A stretch of 7,522 nucleotides of DNA from DUEN01 sp024277095 (GCA_024277095.1 JAJRVX010000323.1:1-7522), one strand, 5' to 3'. Positions 1-6,099 are shown, counted from the stretch's first letter. Numbers and translations are program-made. The notes: generated from the letters alone by a model not told the origin.

Positions 1-15
1 TGGAAATTCCGCCAG

Positions 16-220
16 GCCCATCGCAAGCCCACAGGGGAGGTGCGGAGGGACCTCCCTCCGCCAAAACATCCTCTCTTTCCGCTTTGCACCGGCCCTTGCC
101 CGGCCTGATTCGGGCGGGCAAGGCCGGGCAAGGCAAGTGAGGGGCGGAAACCGGGAGGTTTCTTTTGAGGGGCTGCGCCCCTCAAAGCTCCCTGCTGTAT
201 TTCCACCGAAAAAGATACAC
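16..220 (+). repeat. Structured intergenic repeat, copy 1 (about 205 bp)
   Basis: The same sequence, diverged, recurs in the same orientation at 6100-6289. Both copies begin GCCCATCGCAAG and end near CGAAAA(A/G)GATACAC. Copy 1 can form four hairpins: 42-49/54-61 (8 bp, 4-nt loop), 94-105/122-133 (12 perfect bp, 16-nt loop), 147-152/157-162 (GAAACC/GGTTTC with a GGGA loop of GNRA type), and 164-173/177-186 (10 bp around TTTGAGGGGC, 3-nt loop). I see no convincing coding potential, no terminal inverted repeats and no target-site duplication. It ends 19 nt before the -35 box of the downstream promoter. It may be a MITE-like palindromic element or a structured RNA; I do not recognise the family. 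The left boundary is uncertain because the window begins only 15 nt upstream. Confidence 0.8.
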
Positions 221-239
221 TACCTCTACATCATTGCTA

Positions 240-268
240 TTGCGACTCGTTTGCACTCGTGTTATACT
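240..268 (+). promoter_or_regulatory. Sigma70-type promoter of the DtxR-like gene, with tandem repeat
   Basis: TTGCGA (240-245) and TATACT (263-268) are separated by 17 bp, matching 4/6 and 5/6 of the consensus. Transcription would start near 275, giving a leader of about 95 nt before the ATG at 369. The -35 and spacer contain a head-to-tail near repeat, TTGCGACTCGT (240-250) followed by TTGCACTCGT (251-260), which could be a binding site for a regulator, perhaps the autoregulating DtxR-like product. That role is inference only. Confidence 0.55.
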
Positions 269-368
269 CTACCGGGTCATCGCTGCCAGCGTCAAGGCCT
301 CCATATGAAATCTCGCTTTCGATCGCGTAGAAACCGGGTTTCAAAGCGGTTCAAACATAGGGGAGGAG

Positions 369-1061
369 ATGGTCAGTCCCGCCATGCGGCGATATGCCGC
401 CGAGGTGTACCGACTCCAACAAGATCTACCCTTCGTCCCCCTGTCCGCGCTGGCGGAGCAGGCGGAGACGTCTCTGCAAGCGGCCTCGCGCATGATCCGG
501 CGGCTGAAGGACGCCGGGTTGATCGCTCACGAGCCCTATCAGGGGGTTCGGCTCACCCCGTAGGGCGAGCGCATCGCCCTGCCGGTGATCCGGCGCCACC
601 GCCTGACGGAGGTATTTCTGGTGCAGATCATGCGCTTCGGCTGGGAGGAGGTCCATCACCTGGCCGACGCGCTGGAACCGGGGATCAACCAGGTGCTGGA
701 GGACCGCATCGACGAGCTGACGGGGCACCCCACCCGATGCCCGCACGGCGAGCCGATCCCCAGCCGTGAAGGGAAGATGCCCCCCCTGGACGACGTCCGG
801 CTGATCGCCGTGGAGCCCGGCACGGGGGGACGCCTCAGCCGGGTGCGCACCCACGACCCGGACAAGCTCCGCTACCTGGCTGAGCTGGGCCTGCTTCCCG
901 GCGTGGAGATCCAATTGCTGGCACGGGCCCCGTTCAACGGCCCGCTGAGGATCGGCCTGGGAGGGGAAGAGTGCGTGATCGGGCGCGAGCTGGCGGCCGT
1001 GCTGTGGATCGAACGGCAGGAGCCCGGCGAGCGCACGCCCCCAGCCCAGGCCAGCCGGTAG
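369..1061 (+). pseudogene. DtxR/MntR-family metal-dependent regulator, interrupted by an in-frame TAG
   Basis: Codons 1-64 encode the N-terminal winged helix (helix-turn-helix around residues 24-50, wing ending YQGVRLTP). TAG lies at 561-563 (codon 65). The same frame then runs on through the dimerization/metal-binding domain (RRHRLTEVFL; WEEVHHLADALEP), the CPHG-x-PIP motif and a C-terminal FeoA/SH3-like domain (about residues 140-218) to a stop at 1061. Read through, it would be about 230 residues, normal for DtxR proteins with an SH3-like domain. Intact homologues usually have Glu, Gln or another residue in 'LTPxG', so a single substitution (GAG or CAG to TAG) explains the stop. By hand alignment to DtxR, the ligand positions His79, Glu83, His98 and Glu105 are kept as His77, Glu81, His96 and Glu103. 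Met10, Cys102 and His106 are Arg8, Asp100 and Pro104. GGAGG at 362-366 is only 2 nt from the ATG; the second Met (384) is an alternative start. A restart at GTG 585 has no visible Shine-Dalgarno site. It could be a real nonsense mutation, a sequencing error or readthrough. Confidence 0.85.
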
Positions 1062-1270
1062 CCGTCTGAAGCGACCATCCCTCCAGCCTTTCGCTCCCCG
1101 CGCCACGTCCCGCGCGAGCGTGATCAGCGGCCGGGCGCCCTCATCCTCCCCGCGCATCCCGCCCTGGCCCCAACTGACGCCCCCTTATGTCCACTTCCTT
1201 GACCACCAAGCGGCCCCTCTCGCCGCGCCTGCGCGGAAGCGGGTCAAAACATCCTCTGATCGCCCCCATT
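1062..1270. other. Intergenic stretch without a recognisable gene
   Basis: No supportable coding region is seen on either strand. Antisense reading frames reach in from the DtxR-like gene but resemble no protein family. The only local structure noted is a short GC hairpin, CCGCGC/GCGCGG (1223-1228/1231-1236), with no following T-run, so it is not a convincing terminator. Regulatory sequences for the next gene begin immediately to the right. Confidence 0.5.
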
Positions 1271-1303
1271 ATTGCCTGTAAGCTTACCGTAAGCCAAGGC
1301 AAT
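1271..1303. promoter_or_regulatory. Two-tier dyad touching the -35 box: candidate operator
   Basis: Outer arms ATTGCCT (1271-1277) and AGGCAAT (1297-1303) are exact inverted repeats. Inside them, GCTTAC (1282-1287) and GTAAGC (1289-1294) form a second perfect dyad around a single central C, and the centres of the two tiers differ by only about 1 bp. A further 10-bp palindrome GTAAGCTTAC covers 1278-1287. The right outer arm ends on the first T of the TTGACA box at 1303. A protein bound here would contact or overlap RNA polymerase, so this looks like an operator or activator site. There is no T-run after it, which argues against a terminator. The regulator is unknown. Confidence 0.5.
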
Positions 1304-1332
1304 TGACATCCGCCCGGCAAATGAGGGATAAT
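1303..1332 (+). promoter_or_regulatory. Near-consensus sigma70 promoter of the thioester surface protein
   Basis: TTGACA (1303-1308, 6/6) and GATAAT (1327-1332, 5/6) are separated by 18 bp. The expected start near 1339 gives a 5' leader of about 98 nt before the ATG at 1437. This is the best-matching promoter in the window. Confidence 0.7.
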
Positions 1333-1363
1333 GCAGGCGAGAAGTGAGATGGAGGAGATGCCC

Positions 1364-1430
1364 AGAAATCATTTACGACTCGTATGAGTAAGAAAATCAT
1401 TTGAGGCTGAGTCGTATAGGGCAAGGAGAT
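1364..1430 (+). promoter_or_regulatory. Structured 5' leader and ribosome binding site of the surface-protein gene
   Basis: The leader holds two direct repeats, AGAAATCATTT (1364-1374) and AGAAAATCATTT (1391-1402). TACGACTC (1374-1381) can pair perfectly with GAGTCGTA (1409-1416). The same left arm can instead pair locally: TACGA/TCGTA (1374-1378/1380-1384), or ACTC/GAGT (1378-1381/1386-1389). These pairings exclude one another. The long-range stem ends 6 nt before the Shine-Dalgarno sequence AAGGAGAT (1423-1430), which has 6-nt spacing to the ATG. It does not match a riboswitch class I know. It may affect translation, or the repeats may simply be protein sites. Confidence 0.4.
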
Positions 1431-1436
1431 TAGGAA

Positions 1437-3020
1437 ATGTATCGGACCACCATTTGGACAAGATTGGCAGTGGTTTTTGCCGCTGTTCTATTATCCCTGA
1501 TCATCACCTACCCGGTGGCTGCATCAGCGGGAGATGGGACGGAAAAAGGAGATGTACAGATAGGGGTCCCCCCGCTGATCGGCGAGGGATCTATTAGCGG
1601 TGGCTCCATCGCCATCGTCACCGGTACTGGCAACGGGGTCAGTATCACCCATCCGCAGATCAACGGCGGGAACAGCGTTTTCGCGGGCACGCTGGCGGGC
1701 ACGGTCGATGGGAACGCCGCGTCGTTCTACTGCATCGACGTGAGCCATCGCCTGGCCACAAACCAGAACTACACCGATGACGGGCCTACCCCTTCTAAGA
1801 TCACGTACATCTTAAACCACTACTATCCCCACGTGGCTTATGGGACCCGAGGGGACGAGCTGAGCACGAAGGGGAAGGAGGCGGCGGCGGTCCAGGTGGC
1901 CATCTGGCACTTCTCCGACGGGATCGACGTGACGAAGACGCAGCCGAAGGAGATCCGAAACCGGGCTCTGGCTATCGTGGCCGACGCGAACGCCAACGCC
2001 GGGACGACCACCCCTGTAGACACGCTGGAGATCCAGATCACCGGTCAGGACGACACAACAGTGCAGTTCATCGTGATCGCCCGTGATCACAACGGGAACG
2101 GCGTGGCGGGAGTGCAGGTCAACCTCTCCGTCACCGGCGGAACGCTGAGCACCAGCACCGCCACGACGGGCAGCAATGGAGCAACCGGCACGGTCACGGT
2201 TACCCGGAATAGCAACGGATTCCAGGCGACCATCACGGCGACCGCGAACGTGATCATCCCGCAAGGCACCCGGTACATCCATGTGTCGGCGCCCAACGAT
2301 AAGCAGAAGCTGGTCCTGGCGACGCCAACCCAGGGAACGCGTGTGGCGACCTCCCAGGTCAGCTGGGAGCGGGACTTCGGGGATGCCCCCACGGGATATC
2401 TGCCCGAGCTGGGCATGACCTACCACTATCCGACGCGGTACAGCGACGATGGGGCCCGGCACTTCATCGTGCCCGGGGTCTACATGGGGAACTCCGTGGA
2501 CTCCGAATCGGACGGGCAGCCTCATGGGGATGCCGTGGGGGATGACCTGAACGGGGCGAATGACGAGGACGGCGTGACCCTGCCGGCGGCGCTGACCCCG
2601 GGACAGCAGAACTGCATCGACGTCTCCGTCTCCGTGGACGGATACCTGAACGCCTGGTTTGACTTCAACGGTGACGGGGATTGGGATGACAGCGGCGAGC
2701 GGGTCTTCTTCGATCAGGCCGTCACGGCTGGCACCAACAACCTGTGCTTCCCCGTCCCCAGCGGGGCGGCGAGCAAGCGGATCTACGCTCGCTTCCGGTT
2801 CACCCAGGACAATCCCAACGGGGCCCTGAGCTACACAGGGCTGTGGGACAACGGCGAGGTCGAGGACTACTGGGTGAGCGGCGGCGTGCCGACGGCCGTG
2901 ACACTGGCATCGCTTTCGGCCAGCGCCCAATCCCCAGGAGCGCCGGAGGCGATGGCGCTGGTGACGATAGGGCTCGTCCTGGCTGGCGGAGTGGCGGGAA
3001 TGCGCCGACGACGTCAGTAG
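1437..3020 (+). CDS. Secreted thioester-domain (TQXA) / Big_1-like / GEVED surface protein
   Basis: The 527-residue product begins with a signal peptide (about 1-31: hydrophobic AVVFAAVLLSLIITYPVA, then a likely AxxA-type cleavage region). Residues about 50-165 are a thioester domain: Cys99 in FYCIDV and Gln153 in AVQVAIWHFSDG match the Cys-Gln pair of the TED/TQXA family, with the supporting motif ITYILNHYYP at 122-131. In characterised Gram-positive adhesins this bond couples covalently to host or partner amines. Residues about 195-285 resemble a bacterial Ig-like Big_1 fold. Residues about 313-481 are a GEVED domain (DFGDAPTGY, GDDLNGANDEDGV, AWFDFNGDGDWDD, GEVEDYWV) with a Ca-binding-like DxNxDG loop at 409-414 and two cysteines (393, 437) that could form a disulfide. 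The C-terminus is a hydrophobic segment (about 504-521) ending in MRRRRQ, a stop-transfer anchor; no LPxTG is seen. The start is supported by AAGGAGAT at 6-nt spacing. It stands alone under its own promoter. The ligand is unknown. Confidence 0.9.
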   Translation: MYRTTIWTRLAVVFAAVLLSLIITYPVAASAGDGTEKGDVQIGVPPLIGEGSISGGSIAIVTGTGNGVSITHPQINGGNSVFAGTLAGTVDGNAASFYCIDVSHRLATNQNYTDDGPTPSKITYILNHYYPHVAYGTRGDELSTKGKEAAAVQVAIWHFSDGIDVTKTQPKEIRNRALAIVADANANAGTTTPVDTLEIQITGQDDTTVQFIVIARDHNGNGVAGVQVNLSVTGGTLSTSTATTGSNGATGTVTVTRNSNGFQATITATANVIIPQGTRYIHVSAPNDKQKLVLATPTQGTRVATSQVSWERDFGDAPTGYLPELGMTYHYPTRYSDDGARHFIVPGVYMGNSVDSESDGQPHGDAVGDDLNGANDEDGVTLPAALTPGQQNCIDVSVSVDGYLNAWFDFNGDGDWDDSGERVFFDQAVTAGTNNLCFPVPSGAASKRIYARFRFTQDNPNGALSYTGLWDNGEVEDYWVSGGVPTAVTLASLSASAQSPGAPEAMALVTIGLVLAGGVAGMRRRRQ

Positions 3021-3047
3021 GCTGAGAAGGAGGAGAGATCGCAAGGG

Positions 3048-3079
3048 GATGAGGGGCCGGTGATCGCCGGCCTCTCATC
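3048..3079. terminator. Hairpin between convergent genes, candidate bidirectional terminator
   Basis: A 13-bp stem pairs 3048-3060 with 3067-3079 (one G-T wobble at 3054/3073) around a 6-nt loop. It lies 27 nt after the surface-protein stop and 15 nt beyond the stop of the opposing gene. No T-run follows on either strand, so termination is inferred from position and stem strength. Confidence 0.55.
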
Positions 3080-3094
3080 GCGTCTGAAGGCCGC

Positions 3095-3556
3095 TCACAT
3101 CCATCGCAGCCATCCCCACGTGAATGCGAACCCCAGCAGAGCGCCCACGATCACCTCGATCGGGGTGTGCCCCAGCAGCTCACGCAATCGCTCCTCCGCG
3201 ACGGGACGCCCCTGGTACAGATCCTCCAGGATATGGTTCAACACGCGGGCCTGACGCCCCGCCGCGCGGCGCACCCCCGCGGCATCGTACATGACGATGG
3301 CGGCCATGATGCACGTCAACGCGAAGATCGTGGAGTCCGTCCCATCGCGCACCCCCACGACCGTCGCCAGCGCGGTCACCATGGCCGAGTGGGAGCTGGG
3401 CATGCCCCCCGCCTGAACAAAGATGCGAAAGTCGATACGGCGCTTGCGAACCCAGAAGACCAGGAACTTGATGAGCTGAACCAGTGCACCGGAAGCCAGG
3501 GGCAGCCAGAGGGCGGAATTCTGCCACACGCCCGACTTCGCCACCAATACATTCAC
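3095..3556 (-). CDS. YuiD/DUF212 divergent PAP2-family membrane protein
   Basis: The product matches the divergent PAP2 (DUF212) family in length and motifs. It has an N-terminal membrane segment (LPLASGALVQLIKFLVFWV), then GGMPSSHSA, a middle hydrophobic helix ending in YDAAGVRRAAGRQA, and C-terminal LGHTPIEVIVGALLGFAF. The family is related to membrane acid phosphatases acting on lipid or isoprenoid phosphates, but its own substrate is not established. The chosen GTG start (3556) forms a GTGA overlap with the xseB stop and gives 153 residues. A GTG 12 nt upstream (3568, 157 residues) is possible, but a GAGGGG motif abuts it too closely to serve as its ribosome site. It is the last gene of the leftward cluster and is probably translationally coupled to xseB. 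Confidence 0.85.
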   Translation of the reverse strand: MNVLVAKSGVWQNSALWLPLASGALVQLIKFLVFWVRKRRIDFRIFVQAGGMPSSHSAMVTALATVVGVRDGTDSTIFALTCIMAAIVMYDAAGVRRAAGRQARVLNHILEDLYQGRPVAEERLRELLGHTPIEVIVGALLGFAFTWGWLRWM

Positions 3557-3795
3557 GAGTCCTGCCACCCCTCGAAAGGCTCAGCAGTCAGCTCGCCATC
3601 GGGCGCGGGCATGAGCTGACGCACGCGCAGCTCCGCCTGATCCAGCCGCTCCGCGCACAGCGCGGCCAGCTCCATTCCTCGCTCGTACAACGCCAGCGAT
3701 TCCTCCAACGTGAGGCCGCCCTCCTCCAGACGCCGTACCGCCTCCTCCAGTTGCGAGAACGCCTCCTCAAAGGTCAACTTTTCCTTCTCTTCCAT
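3553..3795 (-). CDS. xseB: Exodeoxyribonuclease VII small subunit
   Basis: The 80-residue product has the family's typical size and helical pattern: KLTFEEAFSQLEEAVRRLEEGGLTLEESLALYERGMELAALCAERL. Several XseB chains bind the long coiled coil of XseA to form exonuclease VII, which degrades single-stranded DNA to oligonucleotides in repair. The ATG at 3795 has GAGGG about 7 nt upstream. A GTG 15 nt earlier (3810) would give 85 residues and overlap the xseA stop, but GGAGG directly abuts that codon. It lies 11 nt after xseA, the usual subunit pairing. The C-terminus is acidic and overlaps the next gene by 4 nt. Confidence 0.93.
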   Translation of the reverse strand: MEEKEKLTFEEAFSQLEEAVRRLEEGGLTLEESLALYERGMELAALCAERLDQAELRVRQLMPAPDGELTAEPFEGWQDS

Positions 3796-3806
3796 TCTTC
3801 GCCCTC

Positions 3807-5024
3807 TCACCCTCCATCCGAGTCCACATGAGCGTCGAACTCGCCATCCGCCACGCGCACGCGCAACCCCAGGCCGGGGATCGCCTCCCGAACGGAGCGC
3901 ACGATCCGTCCCGAATCCACCCGGCGCACGATGGCATATCCCCGTTGGAGCACGCCCACGGGACTGAGCCCCTCCAAACGAGCGCGCATCCCCTCAACCC
4001 GCGCCCGGCGCAGCTCCAGCCCATGCAGGAACTGCGTCTGCAACGCACGGGCGAGCTCATCCACCCGCTGCCGTCGATCGGCGATCACCGCCAACGGAGA
4101 GGTCCGCCGCAGGGAGCGCTCCAACTGCTCGATCCGCTCCCGGCTTTCGAGCAGCCGCCCATTTGCCAGGACGACAAGCCGATCGCGCAGCGCCCGGATC
4201 TGCCGCGCCAGCTCCTGAGCATCCGGCACGGCCATGGCGGCCGCGCCGGTGGGCGTCGGCGCCCGTCGATCGGCCGCGAAATCCGCCAGCGTGAAATCCG
4301 TCTCGTGTCCCACGCCGCTGATCACCGGGATGGGAGAGGCCACGATGGCCCGCACCACCCGCTCATCGTTGAACGCCCACAGCTCCTCCAGGCTTCCGCC
4401 GCCGCGCGCCAGGATGATCACGTCGACGGGCTCTCGCTCCCGCGACCAGCGATGGATCCTGGCCAAAGCCTCCACGATCTGCGCGGGCGCCCCCTCCCCC
4501 TGCACCAGCGTGCTGGACAGGATCACCTCCGCCAGCGGATAACGGGCAGCCAGCGTACGCAGGATATCGCGCAGGGCGGCCGCGTCCGCCGAGGTAACCA
4601 CACCGATCCGCCGGGGCCATGGGGGGATCGGGCGCTTTCGCTCCTCCGCGAAGAGCCCTTCGGCCGCCAGACGGGCCTTCAAAGCCTCGAGCTCCAGGTA
4701 CAGCCGGCCCAACCCCGCCGATTGCAACAGATCCACGTAAAGCTGGTAGACGCCCCTCTGCTCGTAAACGGACACATACCCATGGACCAGCACGGCATCG
4801 CCATTGCGCGGGTCTCGGGGAAGCTGAGCGGCCTGCTGCCGCCACATGACGCAGTTCAGCGAGGCGGAGGCATCCTTCAGGGTGAAGTAGCAATGCCCGG
4901 AGGCCGCACGGGAGAAATTGCTGATCTCCCCTTCCACCCAGATGTCCTGCAGCCGATCATCCTGGAGGAACAGGCCCTTGATATAGCCCGTAAGTTGGGA
5001 GACGGTATAGACGGGTAATGACAT
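3807..5024 (-). CDS. xseA: Exodeoxyribonuclease VII large subunit
   Basis: The 405-residue catalytic subunit of exonuclease VII carries an N-terminal OB-fold for single-stranded DNA (about 5-100: YTVSQLTGYIKGLF, WVEGEISNF, GHCYFTLKD), then the nuclease core (about 125-265) with RIGVVTS, LRDIL, ILARGGGSLEELWAFNDE and SGVGHETDFTLADFAADRRAPTPT. Residues matching the E. coli essential set (Asp155, Arg205, His238, Asp241) appear as Asp153, Arg207, His240 and Asp243. The rest is a charged coiled coil (about 268-350) that should bind XseB, then a C-terminal LQRGYAIV segment. It is shorter than E. coli XseA (456) mainly in the coiled coil, as is common outside Proteobacteria. The ATG at 5024 precedes MSLPVYTVSQL, the normal family start; its ribosome site (GAGAG-like) is weak. 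It starts 29 nt after the terC-family stop, suggesting cotranscription. Confidence 0.96.
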   Translation of the reverse strand: MSLPVYTVSQLTGYIKGLFLQDDRLQDIWVEGEISNFSRAASGHCYFTLKDASASLNCVMWRQQAAQLPRDPRNGDAVLVHGYVSVYEQRGVYQLYVDLLQSAGLGRLYLELEALKARLAAEGLFAEERKRPIPPWPRRIGVVTSADAAALRDILRTLAARYPLAEVILSSTLVQGEGAPAQIVEALARIHRWSREREPVDVIILARGGGSLEELWAFNDERVVRAIVASPIPVISGVGHETDFTLADFAADRRAPTPTGAAAMAVPDAQELARQIRALRDRLVVLANGRLLESRERIEQLERSLRRTSPLAVIADRRQRVDELARALQTQFLHGLELRRARVEGMRARLEGLSPVGVLQRGYAIVRRVDSGRIVRSVREAIPGLGLRVRVADGEFDAHVDSDGG

Positions 5025-5053
5025 CCGCTCTCTACCTCATACGGCCCAGATCA

Positions 5054-6034
5054 TCATTCCCCCTGGCCCGAGGAGATCTGTACAACCGTGTGTCGGCCGT
5101 GCATGGATGGAGTGGGCATCTCCTCCTTCTCTTGCGGCCAGATGAGGGAGGCAACGACGGAGACCGTCAAGACGGCGGCGATCACCCCCAGGGCGACGCC
5201 GATGGGCACCTTGTAGAACTCGGCGATCAGCATCTTGACGCCGATGAAGACGAGGATGAGCGAGAGCCCGTAGTGGAGATAGTGGAACAACCGCATGATC
5301 CCGGCCAGCGCGAAGTAGAGGGCCCGCAAACCCAGGATCGCGAACACGTTGGATGTGTACACGATGAAGGGATCCAACGTGACGGCCAGGATAGCCGGAA
5401 TGGAATCCACAGCGAACATCACATCCGCGGTCTCCACCACCAGGAGGACGACAAACAATGGGGTGGCGAAGTACTTTCCCGCCCGCTTGACGAAGAACTT
5501 GCTCCCTTCGAACTCGGACGTGACCGGCAGGATCCACCGGAACGCCCGGATCGCCGGGTTTTTCTCCGGATGGATCTCCTTATCCTTCTCGACGGCCATG
5601 CGGATACCGGTGTACACGAGGAAAACCCCGAGCACGTAGATCGTCCAGTGGAACTTCTCGACGAGGGTGACCCCGGCAGCGATGAAGATCCCACGCATCA
5701 CCAGGGCACCCAGGATCCCGTAAAAGAGGACACGACGCTGATAGCGGGGGGGCACGCCGAAGTAGGAGAAGATGAGCAGAAACACGAAGATGTTATCCAC
5801 GCTCAGGGATTTCTCGATCAGATACCCGGCGAGGAACTCCAGAGCCTTCTCCGGGCCCTGCCAGAAATAGATCCCCACGTTAAACGCCAAGGATAAGGCG
5901 ATCCAGAAGGCGCTCCACAACAACGCCTCCCGAACTTCCACTTCCTTGGACTTGCGATGAAAGATGCCCAGATCCAAAGCCAGCATCAAGACGACGAAGA
6001 GATTAAAGATGATCCATATCCAGATGTTCGTCAT
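5054..6034 (-). CDS. TerC/Alx-family integral membrane protein (probable metal-ion exporter type)
   Basis: The 326-residue polytopic protein has about seven to nine hydrophobic segments and the TerC signature. EFLAGYLIEKSLSVDNIFVF (66-85) carries acidic residues within the membrane, and VVETADVMFAVDSIPAILAVTLDPFIVYTSNVFAILGLRALYF (199-241) carries Glu201, Asp204 and Asp210. It follows the Alx/YceF-type layout rather than the short tellurite-operon form. Members are linked to manganese export, metallation of secreted proteins, alkaline pH response and tellurite resistance; which applies here is not visible. The last 25 or so residues are hydrophilic. No yybP-ykoY manganese riboswitch, common upstream of relatives, is seen: the promoter candidate leaves a leader of only about 17 nt. 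GGGAG lies just 2 nt before the ATG. It is the first gene of the cluster with xseA, xseB and the YuiD-like gene. Confidence 0.92.
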   Translation of the reverse strand: MTNIWIWIIFNLFVVLMLALDLGIFHRKSKEVEVREALLWSAFWIALSLAFNVGIYFWQGPEKALEFLAGYLIEKSLSVDNIFVFLLIFSYFGVPPRYQRRVLFYGILGALVMRGIFIAAGVTLVEKFHWTIYVLGVFLVYTGIRMAVEKDKEIHPEKNPAIRAFRWILPVTSEFEGSKFFVKRAGKYFATPLFVVLLVVETADVMFAVDSIPAILAVTLDPFIVYTSNVFAILGLRALYFALAGIMRLFHYLHYGLSLILVFIGVKMLIAEFYKVPIGVALGVIAAVLTVSVVASLIWPQEKEEMPTPSMHGRHTVVQISSGQGE

Positions 6035-6057
6035 AACTCCCTCATCCCCGTGTCGGC

Positions 6058-6086
6058 AATATATCCAAATGGTGGAAGTGCTGCAA
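6058..6086 (-). promoter_or_regulatory. Candidate promoter of the terC-xseA-xseB cluster
   Basis: On the - strand, TTGCAG (6086-6081) and TATATT (6063-6058) are separated by 17 bp. The -10 matches 5/6, but the -35 matches only the TTG. Transcription would begin around 6051, leaving a very short leader before the ATG at 6034. It sits just outside repeat copy 2, 14 bp from its edge. Confidence 0.4.
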
Positions 6087-6099
6087 GATGACTCGCGAT

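Noticed and set aside
164..186. The TTTGAGGGGC hairpin as a rho-independent terminator
   Set aside because: No T-run follows on either strand, and the hairpin is an internal part of a repeat present at two unrelated loci.
137..769. A 210-codon + strand frame running from repeat copy 1 into the DtxR-like gene
   Set aside because: It is in a different frame from the DtxR-like protein and its translation across the gene is low-complexity. The phrase SFEGLRPSK arises from the palindromic TTTGAGGG hairpin and reappears on the opposite strand of copy 2, so it reflects DNA symmetry rather than a protein.
1245..1257. CAAAACATCCTCT, identical to 62-74 in repeat copy 1, as a possible third repeat fragment
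   Set aside because: Flanking bases do not align with the repeat, and a single 13-base match within a window this size is close to chance expectation.
1812..3044. A 410-codon open frame on the - strand opposite the surface-protein gene
   Set aside because: It is a shadow of the thioester/GEVED gene with no recognisable domain; the + strand has a signal peptide, conserved motifs, a promoter and a ribosome site.
3828..5018. A 396-codon open frame on the + strand opposite xseA
   Set aside because: It lies almost entirely antisense to a clearly conserved xseA; its translation is rich in Arg, Pro, Gln and His with no family motifs, as expected from high-GC antisense frames.
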